44,076 nt of DNA. It comes from Zygnema cylindricum (lineage: Eukaryota; Streptophyta; Zygnematophyceae; Zygnematales; Zygnemataceae). Where the stretch lies: NCBI GenBank assembly GCA_037447655.1, contig JBBHKE010002121.1:1-44076 (forward strand), given 5' to 3'. The notes under the pieces were generated by a model that saw only the letters and a program-made list of their open reading frames with translations, searched no databases and was not told the DNA's origin. A program made the position numbers and the translations under genes. This document shows, in pieces, positions 29,491 through 40,011 of this stretch; the first letter of the stretch is position 1; each line of letters starts with the position of its first letter.

Positions 29491-30311
29491 CATTAGGCGA
29501 AAAGTGGGGTTGTTTACTGGAGAAAGTACCTTTCCGTACTAAGCCATAGTGTTTTTTTTTTTTTTTTACAAAAGATGTTAACCAGAAATTGGTTAAGATT
29601 CTCCATACTTTTTGGCGAAAACTTCCACTGTCCGATTTTAAATTCTCGACGCAAACGCCCCTTCTATCCAGTACCTGGCGAGTCTCTTCCGACTGTCCTC
29701 TGAAGGACACTTTACGCTTACTGGAGGCGTGTATTGGTCCACTTGTAAAAATCGGAGTCGATCCACGACGGACGTGAAGTTGTAAACTTACATGTGGCAA
29801 ATGGCGTGTACCTTCTGACATCAAAGCCACCCTGTTCGACGACAAAATCTTTGTTGTAGGACATTCTGTCACTCCTCCGCTGGTACAGCGATAATACATG
29901 AACGTACAAATGGTACATTCATGGACATTTGTACAAATTTTCATTTTGCAACAGTTTTCGTGGCCGTTGGTACAACGACAAATACAATAACAATCAGAAT
30001 GTACATTAGCGTGACGCTATTAGATATTTTCATCAAAGTCCGCCCGTACAGATACGCAGTTGAGATATTGTACTTTTCAAAACTTTCATTATTCCCGGCC
30101 GGCTCAAAAGGATCCTACGTGGTACCAATCGCAAGCCAAAACGTAAGCAATTTTTGCCTCATTGACACGACCTGATGGATTGGTGTTACAAATATTACTG
30201 CCAGTAAACGTGACTTACGATTACTGGGAACGCCTGATCGAAGGTTACCCTTAGAGGTATTTACTCCTATAGCTAAATTTGCTGTACCAATGCAAATGTA
30301 ACGCATTTAAT

Positions 30312-30475
30312 CCATGTCGCACATACGACAAAACCCTCAGTGTCAGGCGAAACCTCCATGGGAATTTCTTGTCGGGACACTAAAAGTTTGCGGGGTCCCG
30401 TCGAAAGCGTTCTGCTAAAAGTTAAAAGGGTCTCGCCGGCATCGCTGCGCTTAAAGTTAACGGTCGCGCTCGCTT
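30312..30475. repeat. Dispersed repeat module M2, copy B
   Basis: Matches 27,426-27,600 (ACCCTC, TTCTGCTAAAAGTTAAAAGGG, CGCCGGCAT). It is separated from R copy B by about 820 bp that are absent between R and M2 in copy A. Confidence 0.65.
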
Positions 30476-31185
30476 TCCCTTCACAATGTAACGGGATGTG
30501 CACATATAACCAGTAATTTGAAGTGGTACTTTGTATTCTACAAAAGATTCTCCGTACTATTTGTTAGGATTATTGGGAGAATCGGCGGATCAGCCTCAAT
30601 CAAAGGTCGCAAACTGTTAACCGAAACCGTAACCGACCGTTACCCGACCGCCCGCATCGGATCCGGAACGGATTCGGTTGCCAAATTTGGGGGGCCGGGC
30701 AGATTCGGGCGATTGATTCACGGAAAAAAAAAAAAAAAGGTTACGGTCGGGTAAGCAAAAAACGAAAAAAATTGAAAGTTTTGTACTGTCCGTACTATCC
30801 AACATTATTATACTTTGTACTCTTGGTATCGTGGAAGGTATAAGGGAAATGTACCATTAATTTTGTACTTATTTGGGTACGGGCGGGTACGGGTAGTTGC
30901 GCGAAATCGAGTTTCGATTAACTTTTATTTTCGTAATCGCGTTTCGGGTTTCGGTTAACAATTTTGGAGCGTGACATAACCTGGTCGTCAATTCTCCCTC
31001 TTTTATCCCTCCTCTTTCTCACATATATTTCTTATCTCTCTAGTTCTTTTGCCTCCTCTCTCTTTTTTTCGTTTTTATCTTTTCCCCTTTTCCTCCCATT
31101 TTTACCTTATCGCTAAGGAACCTCCATGGCCATCACTAGCATTCATTTCAGTCCGAAAAAAATTGATTGAATGGAGATATAGCGA

Positions 31186-31208
31186 GGGAGGGAGGGAGGG
31201 AGGGAGGG
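31186..31208 (+). repeat. (GGGA)n run, potential G-quadruplex, copy 1
   Basis: Six GGG runs separated by single A. It lies inside a purine-rich block (31,155-31,330) preceded by a pyrimidine-rich block (30,990-31,110), so one strand carries a long Py-then-Pu sequence. Confidence 0.8.
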
Positions 31209-31344
31209 AGAGACGTAGGGATAGTGAGAGAGTGAATGAGAAAAAAAGGGAAGTAAAGGGAGAGGAATCGCGAGAAGGCCGACGAGGCGAGGGAGAGGGC
31301 AAGAAGCGGTGGCGCGGAAGCTGTGAAACTGTGAAACTCGATGC

Positions 31345-31870
31345 GAATTGTCGATCGCCCATGCGAGCATTTATATACCTTCCGTACAGTACGCTAGTTA
31401 GTCATGCCATGCTTGGTAAAACGACAGAGGCGAGACTGGTTGTACGGCCAGATGTACCTTTTCAACGGAGGTAGTACGATTGAACGTGTGTCGTACTCGT
31501 TCTTTTGTCACACCAATGACAGCCTTCCATGTAAGTATGTAACATTTTTTCTTCCGAATGTTTCGGATAATGTACGGATTGCAAAAGGGAAAATTAATGA
31601 CACGAGGACTGCGAAGTACAAGCCGGCGTATCCGAAAATGCTTTGTCGTTTCTGCCGTACCACACGCCATCTACAGTGACGGATCCGTGGCTTAATGGAA
31701 TCGAGTCGCGACAAATTCGAAAATTTAATTTACTGGAATCCAAATGCGCATGTGTCCGAAACGAGACATTCGTACGGTTTTTGAAGTCTTACACCGATCA
31801 GAGCTAGACAATCTTGAACCAGATCTGTCGTACAATTGCAAAATTACGCATTTTTTTTCGCACATGGAGA
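31345..31870. repeat. Dispersed repeat module R, copy C
   Basis: Starts GCGAATTGTCGATCGCCCAT and is similar to copies A and B. It keeps the GTAAGTAT word (31,531-31,538) and the conserved plus-strand frame (31,404-31,679). Copy C is the closest to the uninterrupted form of the site where C7 inserted in copy A. Confidence 0.75.
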
Positions 31871-32636
31871 CCTGCCCTCAATTTTGGATCAAAACGAAAA
31901 AATACCTTATAATTTAGCACATGGGCACACTCCTTTAGGTCGAGTTTCTACCTACGTAATAGTGTGGTACACCGTGAATAGCTATTAGTGTTAACAAATT
32001 GTAAGTGTACAAAAAAATAGCCTTTATTATCTACATTATATTGAGTTCTATAATTTACAAGGCAACAAAACATTAACTCTAATTAACACACAAAACACTA
32101 ATTCCGATACAAATTCCCCTAGTGTTGTCGCCGTAGACTATGTTCACATAGACGACATTAAGAACATTTAAGAAATGGTTTATGCGACCCTTATTTTCTA
32201 CTAAGAATCAAGCACTTTCCTTTGTTGACGCCACTCATTTTCTCGTGTGGCCAACATTCTTAACGCCAATGATTATTGGTTGGGAGGGTGGTCCACAAAA
32301 AGTATGGAATTAAGGTACAAAATTAAATTACAAAATGTCTATGAAGATATCACGACGAGGCGGGAAAGGGGTGGCTTTTGGAATAATTTTAGAATCCATT
32401 CCATCCCATAATACTTAGTTAGCGTCAATTGTTACAAGCCTTGTAGTTATCGTTAATCCATCGCTTTATATAAGAAATTATCGAGATAATCTCGTTTTTT
32501 ATACATCAAAGCAATTTACTGATTATCGGTACGCAAATAAAAAAACATATTTGTGATCGGCAAACAACAGTATTGTAGTTTTTTGGCATATTTTTATTTT
32601 GCTTTATTACAATATTGTGAAAATTTTTGGTATGGA

Positions 32637-33550
32637 TGAAATTGTGTGGCCTTTATTAGCCCAGAGGATATGCAACTTATATTAGACCTCTAGGATAATG
32701 CTTGCCCCTTCCCCCTTCCCCCTTCCCACTGAACAAGTGCCACCTTGACACACAAATATTATGATTACCCTCACCCTTGTGAGGGCCCGACTCCTTTGAG
32801 CCGAACACAAAAAGATCACTGAATTTGCTCCACTGAGCAATAAGTTATTAATGGAAGATGATATTTGTACATACAAGTTCTCTCAGAGAGGGGCAGTTGA
32901 TTTTCACCAAGTCCTAGTCTGCCTACTCACAACTACCTACCACTAAACCGCAGACCAGTAGAAGAATGTAATTCTTGTGCGGCCATCGTACGCGATGGCC
33001 TTCGAGGTGATGCCTGTTTGATCGAGAGCCATGGTTCCTCCTCCCATCTTCCATGGTTTCTCCTCCCATCTTCTCTGGTGTCCAATTATATGATGCCACG
33101 TGGCATCCCATAACGCTATCTCCAAAAGCCGCCAAAAGTTCATTCCGGGTTAGCGGTTGAAACGACGACCGTCCGATCAATATATTTACATGGATGCGAT
33201 TCACGTCAGTGCATGATGTCACATCTTGTCGGTTCACATGCGCCTCTCCGTCAATTTGCTTCGTTAAATGAATTAGTTGTCGTGTAACTGCTTATTATAT
33301 TATCACACCTAGTATCACACCCAATATCTGTATTGATTCTACAACGACTTAACTGAAAGGGTGACAGGCTACTTTGGACTATATAAGAACTAAAATCAAA
33401 TATGGACCTGCCCAATCTTTTTAGTAAAGTGTCCTTTACTTTAGTTTGCCATCTTGACCACCAATGAGGCAGCGATGGTTTTCTACTCTTTGACCCTCTC
33501 TCCGTCTCTCTCTTAAGAGTGTACACTATTTAATAACTATAAATGTATGA
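32637..33550 (-). mobile_element. LTR-only insertion S1 (relative of the C4 LTR)
   Basis: Similar along its length to the C4 LTRs (GAGCAATAAGTTATTA, CTACCTACCACTAAACC, GAGCCATGGTTCCTCCTCCC and others), with no coding sequence on either side: a solo LTR. It starts TGAAATTGTGTGGCC. The right end, about 33,550, is set by the fading of homology. Target duplication not found. A perfect 16-bp palindrome GATGCCACGTGGCATC (33,092-33,107) has a G-box at its centre. The in-loop AUG is AUA here. Confidence 0.82.
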
Positions 33551-34012
33551 GTTATACGAATTTTCACTTTTTTTACTATAATACGTTATATATTGAAGTT
33601 TTTGAACTTTTTGTAATTTTTGTATACTTTTTGTGTATGGATAAAATGTACAAACAATTTCGGAAAAGGAGACATGTAACTTTGTTTCCAAGCGTGAATC
33701 GCCAATAGAGTCAGTAACGCTGATTGGGCGCCCCTAAATTTTGATCCTCAAACCTAAAAATGAATTAATAACTCCTTTTTTATTTTTTACGTCAATATAT
33801 GTATTGTTTCATTAGCGTTAATTACTCTAATTTCGATTGTTTTTAAATAGTGTAATGTATGAAACATGTCAGTCCGTACTTAAACTGCTTATTATTTAGT
33901 AAAGACGTTCAAAATAAGTGTCGGATAAAGGCATCGACACGTGAAATTGAGTGCGTCGCGACGGAAAAGCGCACTCAAATTTGATTCCTAGTCATAAAGA
34001 TGAGGGGAAATT
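33551..34012. other. End of duplication copy 1, no gene
   Basis: AT-rich, with repeated GTTAAT/ATTAGC words and no frame of note. It matches 39,569-40,011 with scattered differences. Confidence 0.5.
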
Positions 34013-34135
34013 TGAAACTCTGAGACCTCCATAAGTCCTCAGAGTGGACAGCTTCCAAGAAGCCTCTAGGATAATCCTGACCCCTTTGTGTTTAAGCAAA
34101 AATAACTGCCACCCTGGCAGACAAAAACTCTGACC
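34013..34135 (-). mobile_element. S0: 123-bp LTR inner-edge relic at the duplication junction
   Basis: Begins TGAAACTCTGAGACC exactly where the two duplication copies stop matching, and runs through AAGAAGCCTCTAGGATAAT and CCACCCTGGCAGACAAA to CTCTGACC, as at the inner edge of the C4/C6 LTRs. The perfect-position AUG (minus 34,032-34,030) and a 9-pair hairpin are kept. The rest of the LTR is absent; duplication copy 2 follows at once. Confidence 0.8.
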
Positions 34136-34483
34136 AGATTACTTTTGTGATTTCGGTTAGGATTTTTGAATCGATGTATCATGTGCAAAAAATTTCGATT
34201 TCGGTTGGTTGTCGTCTTGACAAGTATGTTTAGTAGCCAACGTGTCGCGGATCAAATTCTTAAACTTTCGAAGCGAATGCTTCGCGAAAAAAAAATCCAA
34301 CGGTCATTGTTACCTCCCAGACCTTTGGAGAATTTTGGCAAGATTCTTTGTAATGTTGTTCGGGCATAAAAACAAAATAAGATGTACTGCCTGGTATGGA
34401 TAGGCGTCGATTTTTGTAAACTACCCCACTTTTCGTTTGATGGAACGCCACCCTTAGAAGGCAAATTGACAAAAGTGTGAACG

Positions 34484-34703
34484 CAATATTGCTATCAATG
34501 TTAATGCTTTTTTTGTCGCTTAAAACATCTTTTTTCCGTACATCCCTGTCAGATTGTCAGATTATGGATCCGCAGGTTGCGATTGAAAGCCAAGATTTCT
34601 ACCTTCCCGTTGGCGGTCTCCATGTGAAATCGGACAAGTGTGTACGGAGATAAGATGTTTTAAGTGGCGAAAAAATTATTAACACTAATAGCGATACACA
34701 TTG
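34484..34703. mobile_element. Foldback/MITE-like element, copy 2
   Basis: Identical by eye to 28,665-28,884, carried along by the segmental duplication and not an independent insertion. Confidence 0.65.
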
Positions 34704-34910
34704 TTGTATGTGTAACAGCCGCGGAGGTCTTACCACCAAAGGTAATTAATGACTTGTACGGTCACTATCTAAAATATCGCAATATAACGACAAAAAGACG
34801 GCGACAACCTCTGATGGTCGGAGCGTGACGTGACATCATAATTTCGGCGGATTCGCATCCACCTTGGCGTAACTTGACGAACATGGCCCATGCCATGTGT
34901 ATACACATAA

Positions 34911-35309
34911 TCGCGCACAGATTTATAAAATTACAGTGGTTCGTCGAGATTGTTTGTACGGTCAGATGTACCTTTCCAATAGAGTTCATACGATTCAACG
35001 TGTGTCGTACTCTTTCTTTTGTCGCACCAATGACTGCCTTCCATGTAAGTATGTAACATTTTTTCTTCCGAAAGTTTTGGATAATGTACGGATTGGGAAA
35101 GGCAAAGTTCGTGACACGAGGCTCCAAAGTAAAAGTCGGCGTATCCAAAGCCTGCTTTGTTTTTTCTGCCGTAATACACATGACCTATTGTAAAAGTTCC
35201 GAGTCAGGACAAACTTAAAATATTTTTTTACTAGAATCCAAATGCGGAATCGTTCAAGACGACACGGTGTATGATTTTATTATGCTCTATACCAATTAGG
35301 GTAACCTTC
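34911..35309. repeat. Module R, duplicate of copy B
   Basis: Identical by eye to 29,092-29,490 at offset 5,819; it came with the segmental duplication. Confidence 0.75.
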
Positions 35310-36130
35310 CATTAGGCGAAAAGTGGGGTTGTTTACTGGAGAAAGTACCTTTCCGTACTAAGCCATAGTGTTTTTTTTTTTTTTTTACAAAAGATGTTAA
35401 CCAGAAATTGGTTAAGATTCTCCATACTTTTTGGCGAAAACTTCCACTGTCCGATTTTAAATTCTCGACGCAAACGCCCCTTCTATCCAGTACCTGGCGA
35501 GTCTCTTCCGACTGTCCTCTGAAGGACACTTTACGCTTACTGGAGGCGTGTATTGGTCCACTTGTAAAAATCGGAGTCGATCCACGACGGACGTGAAGTT
35601 GTAAACTTACATGTGGCAAATGGCGTGTACCTTCTGACATCAAAGCCACCCTGTTCGACGACAAAATCTTTGTTGTAGGACATTCTGTCACTCCTCCGCT
35701 GGTACAGCGATAATACATGAACGTACAAATGGTACATTCATGGACATTTGTACAAATTTTCATTTTGCAACAGTTTTCGTGGCCGTTGGTACAACGACAA
35801 ATACAATAACAATCAGAATGTACATTAGCGTGACGCTATTAGATATTTTCATCAAAGTCCGCCCGTACAGATACGCAGTTGAGATATTGTACTTTTCAAA
35901 ACTTTCATTATTCCCGGCCGGCTCAAAAGGATCCTACGTGGTACCAATCGCAAGCCAAAACGTAAGCAATTTTTGCCTCATTGACACGACCTGATGGATT
36001 GGTGTTACAAATATTACTGCCAGTAAACGTGACTTACGATTACTGGGAACGCCTGATCGAAGGTTACCCTTAGAGGTATTTACTCCTATAGCTAAATTTG
36101 CTGTACCAATGCAAATGTAACGCATTTAAT

Positions 36131-36294
36131 CCATGTCGCACATACGACAAAACCCTCAGTGTCAGGCGAAACCTCCATGGGAATTTCTTGTCGGGACACT
36201 AAAAGTTTGCGGGGTCCCGTCGAAAGCGTTCTGCTAAAAGTTAAAAGGGTCTCGCCGGCATCGCTGCGCTTAAAGTTAACGGTCGCGCTCGCTT
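36131..36294. repeat. Module M2, duplicate of copy B
   Basis: Identical by eye to 30,312-30,475 at offset 5,819. Confidence 0.65.
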
Positions 36295-37005
36295 TCCCTT
36301 CACAATGTAACGGGATGTGCACATATAACCAGTAATTTGAAGTGGTACTTTGTATTCTACAAAAGATTCTCCGTACTATTTGTTAGGATTATTGGGAGAA
36401 TCGGCGGATCAGCCTCAATCAAAGGTCGCAAACTGTTAACCGAAACCGTAACCGACCGTTACCCGACCGCCCGCATCGGATCCGGAACGGATTCGGTTGC
36501 CAAATTTGGGGGGCCGGGCAGATTCGGGCGATTGATTCACGGAAAAAAAAAAAAAAAAGGTTACGGTCGGGTAAGCAAAAAACGAAAAAAATTGAAAGTT
36601 TTGTACTGTCCGTACTATCCAACATTATTATACTTTGTACTCTTGGTATCGTGGAAGGTATAAGGGAAATGTACCATTAATTTTGTACTTATTTGGGTAC
36701 GGGCGGGTACGGGTAGTTGCGCGAAATCGAGTTTCGATTAACTTTTATTTTCGTAATCGCGTTTCGGGTTTCGGTTAACAATTTTGGAGCGTGACATAAC
36801 CTGGTCGTCAATTCTCCCTCTTTTATCCCTCCTCTTTCTCACATATATTTCTTATCTCTCTAGTTCTTTTGCCTCCTCTCTCTTTTTTTCGTTTTTATCT
36901 TTTCCCCTTTTCCTCCCATTTTTACCTTATCGCTAAGGAACCTCCATGGCCATCACTAGCATTCATTTCAGTCCGAAAAAAATTGATTGAATGGAGATAT
37001 AGCGA

Positions 37006-37028
37006 GGGAGGGAGGGAGGGAGGGAGGG
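37006..37028 (+). repeat. (GGGA)n run, potential G-quadruplex, copy 2
   Basis: Duplicate of 31,186-31,208 with the same run length. Confidence 0.8.
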
Positions 37029-37164
37029 AGAGACGTAGGGATAGTGAGAGAGTGAATGAGAAAAAAAGGGAAGTAAAGGGAGAGGAATCGCGAGAAGGCC
37101 GACGAGGCGAGGGAGAGGGCAAGAAGCGGTGGCGCGGAAGCTGTGAAACTGTGAAACTCGATGC

Positions 37165-37690
37165 GAATTGTCGATCGCCCATGCGAGCATTTATATACCT
37201 TCCGTACAGTACGCTAGTTAGTCATGCCATGCTTGGTAAAACGACAGAGGCGAGACTGGTTGTACGGCCAGATGTACCTTTTCAACGGAGGTAGTACGAT
37301 TGAACGTGTGTCGTACTCGTTCTTTTGTCACACCAATGACAGCCTTCCATGTAAGTATGTAACATTTTTTCTTCCGAATGTTTCGGATAATGTACGGATT
37401 GCAAAAGGGAAAATTAATGACACGAGGACTGCGAAGTACAAGCCGGCGTATCCGAAAATGCTTTGTCGTTTCTGCCGTACCACACGCGATCTACAGTGAC
37501 GGATCTGTGGCTTAATGGAATCGAGTCGCGACAAATTCGAAATTTTAATTTACTGGAATCCAAATGCGCATGTGTCCGAAACGAGACATTCGTACGGTTT
37601 TTGAAGTCTTACACCGATCAGAGCTAGACAATCTTGAACCAGATCTGTCGTACAATTGCAAAATTACGCATTTTTTTTCGCACATGGAGA
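37165..37690. repeat. Module R, duplicate of copy C
   Basis: Duplicate of 31,345-31,870. The first base differences between the duplication copies (CGCCAT against CGCGAT; GATCCG against GATCTG) fall inside this module near 37,489. Confidence 0.75.
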
Positions 37691-38551
37691 CCTGCCCTCA
37701 ATTTTGGATCAAAACGAAAAAATACCTTATAATTTAGCACATGGGCACACTCCTTTAGGTCGAGTTTCTACCTGCGTAATAGTGTGGTACATCGTGAATA
37801 GCTATTAGTGTTAACAAATTGTTAGTGTACAAAAAAATAGCGTTTATTATCTACGTTATATTGAGTTCTATAACCTACAAGGCAACAAAACATTAACTCT
37901 AATTAACACACAAAACACTAATTCCGATACAAATTCCCCTAGTGTTGTCGCCGTAGACTATGTTCACATAGACGACATTAAGAACATTTAAGAAATGGTT
38001 TATGCGACCCTTATTTTCTACTGAGAATCAAGCACTTTCCTTTGTTGACGCCACTCATTTTCTCGTGTGCCTAACATTCTTATATAAAATTATAGCGATA
38101 AACACAATAGTGATAATTATTCGTTATCAAATTGTGAGGGGTCCAGATATTTCCCCCCTAAACCAATAAAAATAACGCCAATGATTATTGGTTGGGAGGG
38201 TGGTCCACAAAAAGTATGGAATTAAGGTACAAAATTAAATTACATAATGTCTACGAAGATATCACGATGAGGCGGGAAAGGGGTGGCTTTTGGAATAATT
38301 TTAGAATCCATTCCATCCCATAATACTTAGTTAGCGTCAATTGTTACAAGCCTTGTAGTTATCGTTAATCCATCGCTTTATATAAGAAATTTATCGAGAT
38401 AATCTCGTTTTTTATACAGCGAAGCAGTTTACTGATTATCGGTACGCAAATAAAAAGGCACGTATTTGTCATCGGCAAACAAAACTATTGTAGTTTTTTG
38501 GCATATTTTTTTTTTGCTTTGTTACAATATTGTGAACAATTTTGGTATGGA

Positions 38552-39568
38552 TGAAATTGTGTGGCCTTCATTAGCACACAGGATATGCAACTTATATTAG
38601 ACCTCTAGGATAATGCTTGCTCCTTCCCCCTTCCCCCTTCCCACTGAACAAGTGTCACCTTGACACACATATATTCTGACTACCCTCACCTTTGTGAGGG
38701 CCCGACTCCCCTGAGCCGAACGCAAAAAGATCACTGAATTTGCTCCACTGAGCAATAAGTTATTAATGGCTAAAGATGGTATTTGTACATACAAGTTCTC
38801 TTTGCCGAACGCAAAAAGATCACTGAATTTGCTCCACTGAGCAATAAGTTATTAATGGCTAAAGATGGTATTTGTACATACAAGTTCTCTCAAAGAGAGG
38901 CAGTTGATTTTCACCAAGTCCTAGTCTGCCTACTTACAACTACCTACCACTAAACCGTAGACCAGTAGAAGATTGTAGAGTACAAGAAGGTGGCTGATGT
39001 AATTCTTGTGCAGCCATCGTACGCAATGGCCTTCGAGGTGATGCTTGTTTGATCAAGAGCCATGGTTCCTCCTCCCATCTTCCATGGTTTCTCCTCCCAT
39101 CTTCTCTGGTGTCCAATTATATGATGCCACGTGGCATCCCATGACGTTATCTCCAAAAGCCGCCAAAATTTCATTTTGGGTTAGCGGTTGAAACGACGAC
39201 CGTCCGATCAATATATTTACATGGATGCGATTCATGTCAGTGCATGATGTCACATCTTGTCGGTTCACATGCGCCTCTTCGTCAGTTTGCTTCGTTAAAT
39301 GAATTAGTTGTCGTGTAACTACTTATTATAGTATCACACCCAATATCTGTATTGATTTTACAACGACTTAAGTGAAAGGGTGACAGGCTACTTTGGACTA
39401 TATAAGAACCAAAATCAAATATGGACTTGCCCAATCTTTTTAGTAAAGTGTCCTTTACTTTAGTTTGCCATCTTGACCACCAATGAGGCATCCATGGTTT
39501 TCTACTCTTTGACCCCCTCTCCGTCTCTCTCTTAAGAGTGTACACTATTTAATAACCATAAATGTATC
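38552..39568 (-). mobile_element. LTR-only insertion S2 (duplicate of S1)
   Basis: The S1 counterpart in duplication copy 2, starting TGAAATTGTGTGGCC. It keeps the in-loop AUG (minus 38,571-38,569) and the 16-bp G-box palindrome (39,123-39,138). An 89-bp internal tandem duplication makes it longer than S1. Confidence 0.82.
38715..38892. repeat. 89-bp tandem duplication within S2
   Basis: GCCGAACGCAAAAAGATCAC begins at 38,715 and again at 38,804. The two units are identical or nearly so over about 85 bp. S1 has a single unit. Confidence 0.9.
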
Positions 39569-40011
39569 AGTTATACGAATTTTCACTTTTTTTACTATAA
39601 TACGTTATATATTCTAGTTTTTGAACTTTTTGTGTACGGATAAAATGTACAAACAATTTCGGAAAAGGAGACATGTAACTTTGTTTCCAAGCGTGAATCG
39701 CCATTAGAGTCAGTAACGCTGATTGGGCGCCCCCAAATTTTGATCCTCAAACCTAAAAATGAATTAATAACTCCTTTTTTATTTTTTACGTCAATATATG
39801 TACTGTTTAATTAGCGTTAATTACTCTAATTTCGATTTGTTTAAAATAGTGTAATGTATAAAACATGTCAGTTCGTACTAAAACTGCTTATTATTTAGTA
39901 AAGACGTTCAAAATAAGTGTCGGATAAAGGCATCCACACGTGAAATTGAGTGTGTCGCGACGGAAAAGCGCACTCAAATTTGATTCCTAGTCATAAAGAT
40001 GAGGGGAAATT

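Larger units (their letters stand above)
28317..34012. repeat. Segmental duplication, copy 1 (5,696 bp)
   Basis: Direct duplicate of 34,136-40,011, both starting AGATTACTTTTGTG and ending GAGGGGAAATT. Offset is 5,819 bp, then 5,820 after an A-run slip near 30,735. From about 28,360 to 31,668 the copies are identical by eye apart from that slip; beyond it they differ every few dozen bases and by larger indels. It contains a foldback element, R copies B and C, M2 copy B, a G-quadruplex motif and an LTR-only insertion. Confidence 0.95.
34136..40011. repeat. Segmental duplication, copy 2 (5,876 bp)
   Basis: See copy 1. Copy-specific differences are 92 bp present only here at about 38,082-38,173, an 89-bp tandem duplication at 38,715-38,892, and many substitutions after about 37,489. 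The right flank (GCGATAACTTG) has no counterpart at the end of copy 1. Confidence 0.95.

Noticed and set aside
29477-29944. 155-codon minus-strand frame, present in both duplication copies
   Set aside because: No domain or composition typical of a gene; crosses an 18-T run that encodes a Lys string; identity between copies follows from the duplication.
30880-30895. GGGTACGGGCGGGTACGGGT as a telomere-like repeat
   Set aside because: Only three irregular units; no plant telomere unit (TTTAGGG) present.
31049-31474. 141-codon plus-strand frame, present in both duplication copies
   Set aside because: Low-complexity Glu/Arg/Gly translation of the purine block; opposite-strand frames are just as open; no motif.
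32632-33641. ATGGA on both sides of solo LTR S1 as a target-site duplication
   Set aside because: The right copy is about 90 bp beyond the end of LTR homology and has no CA before it.
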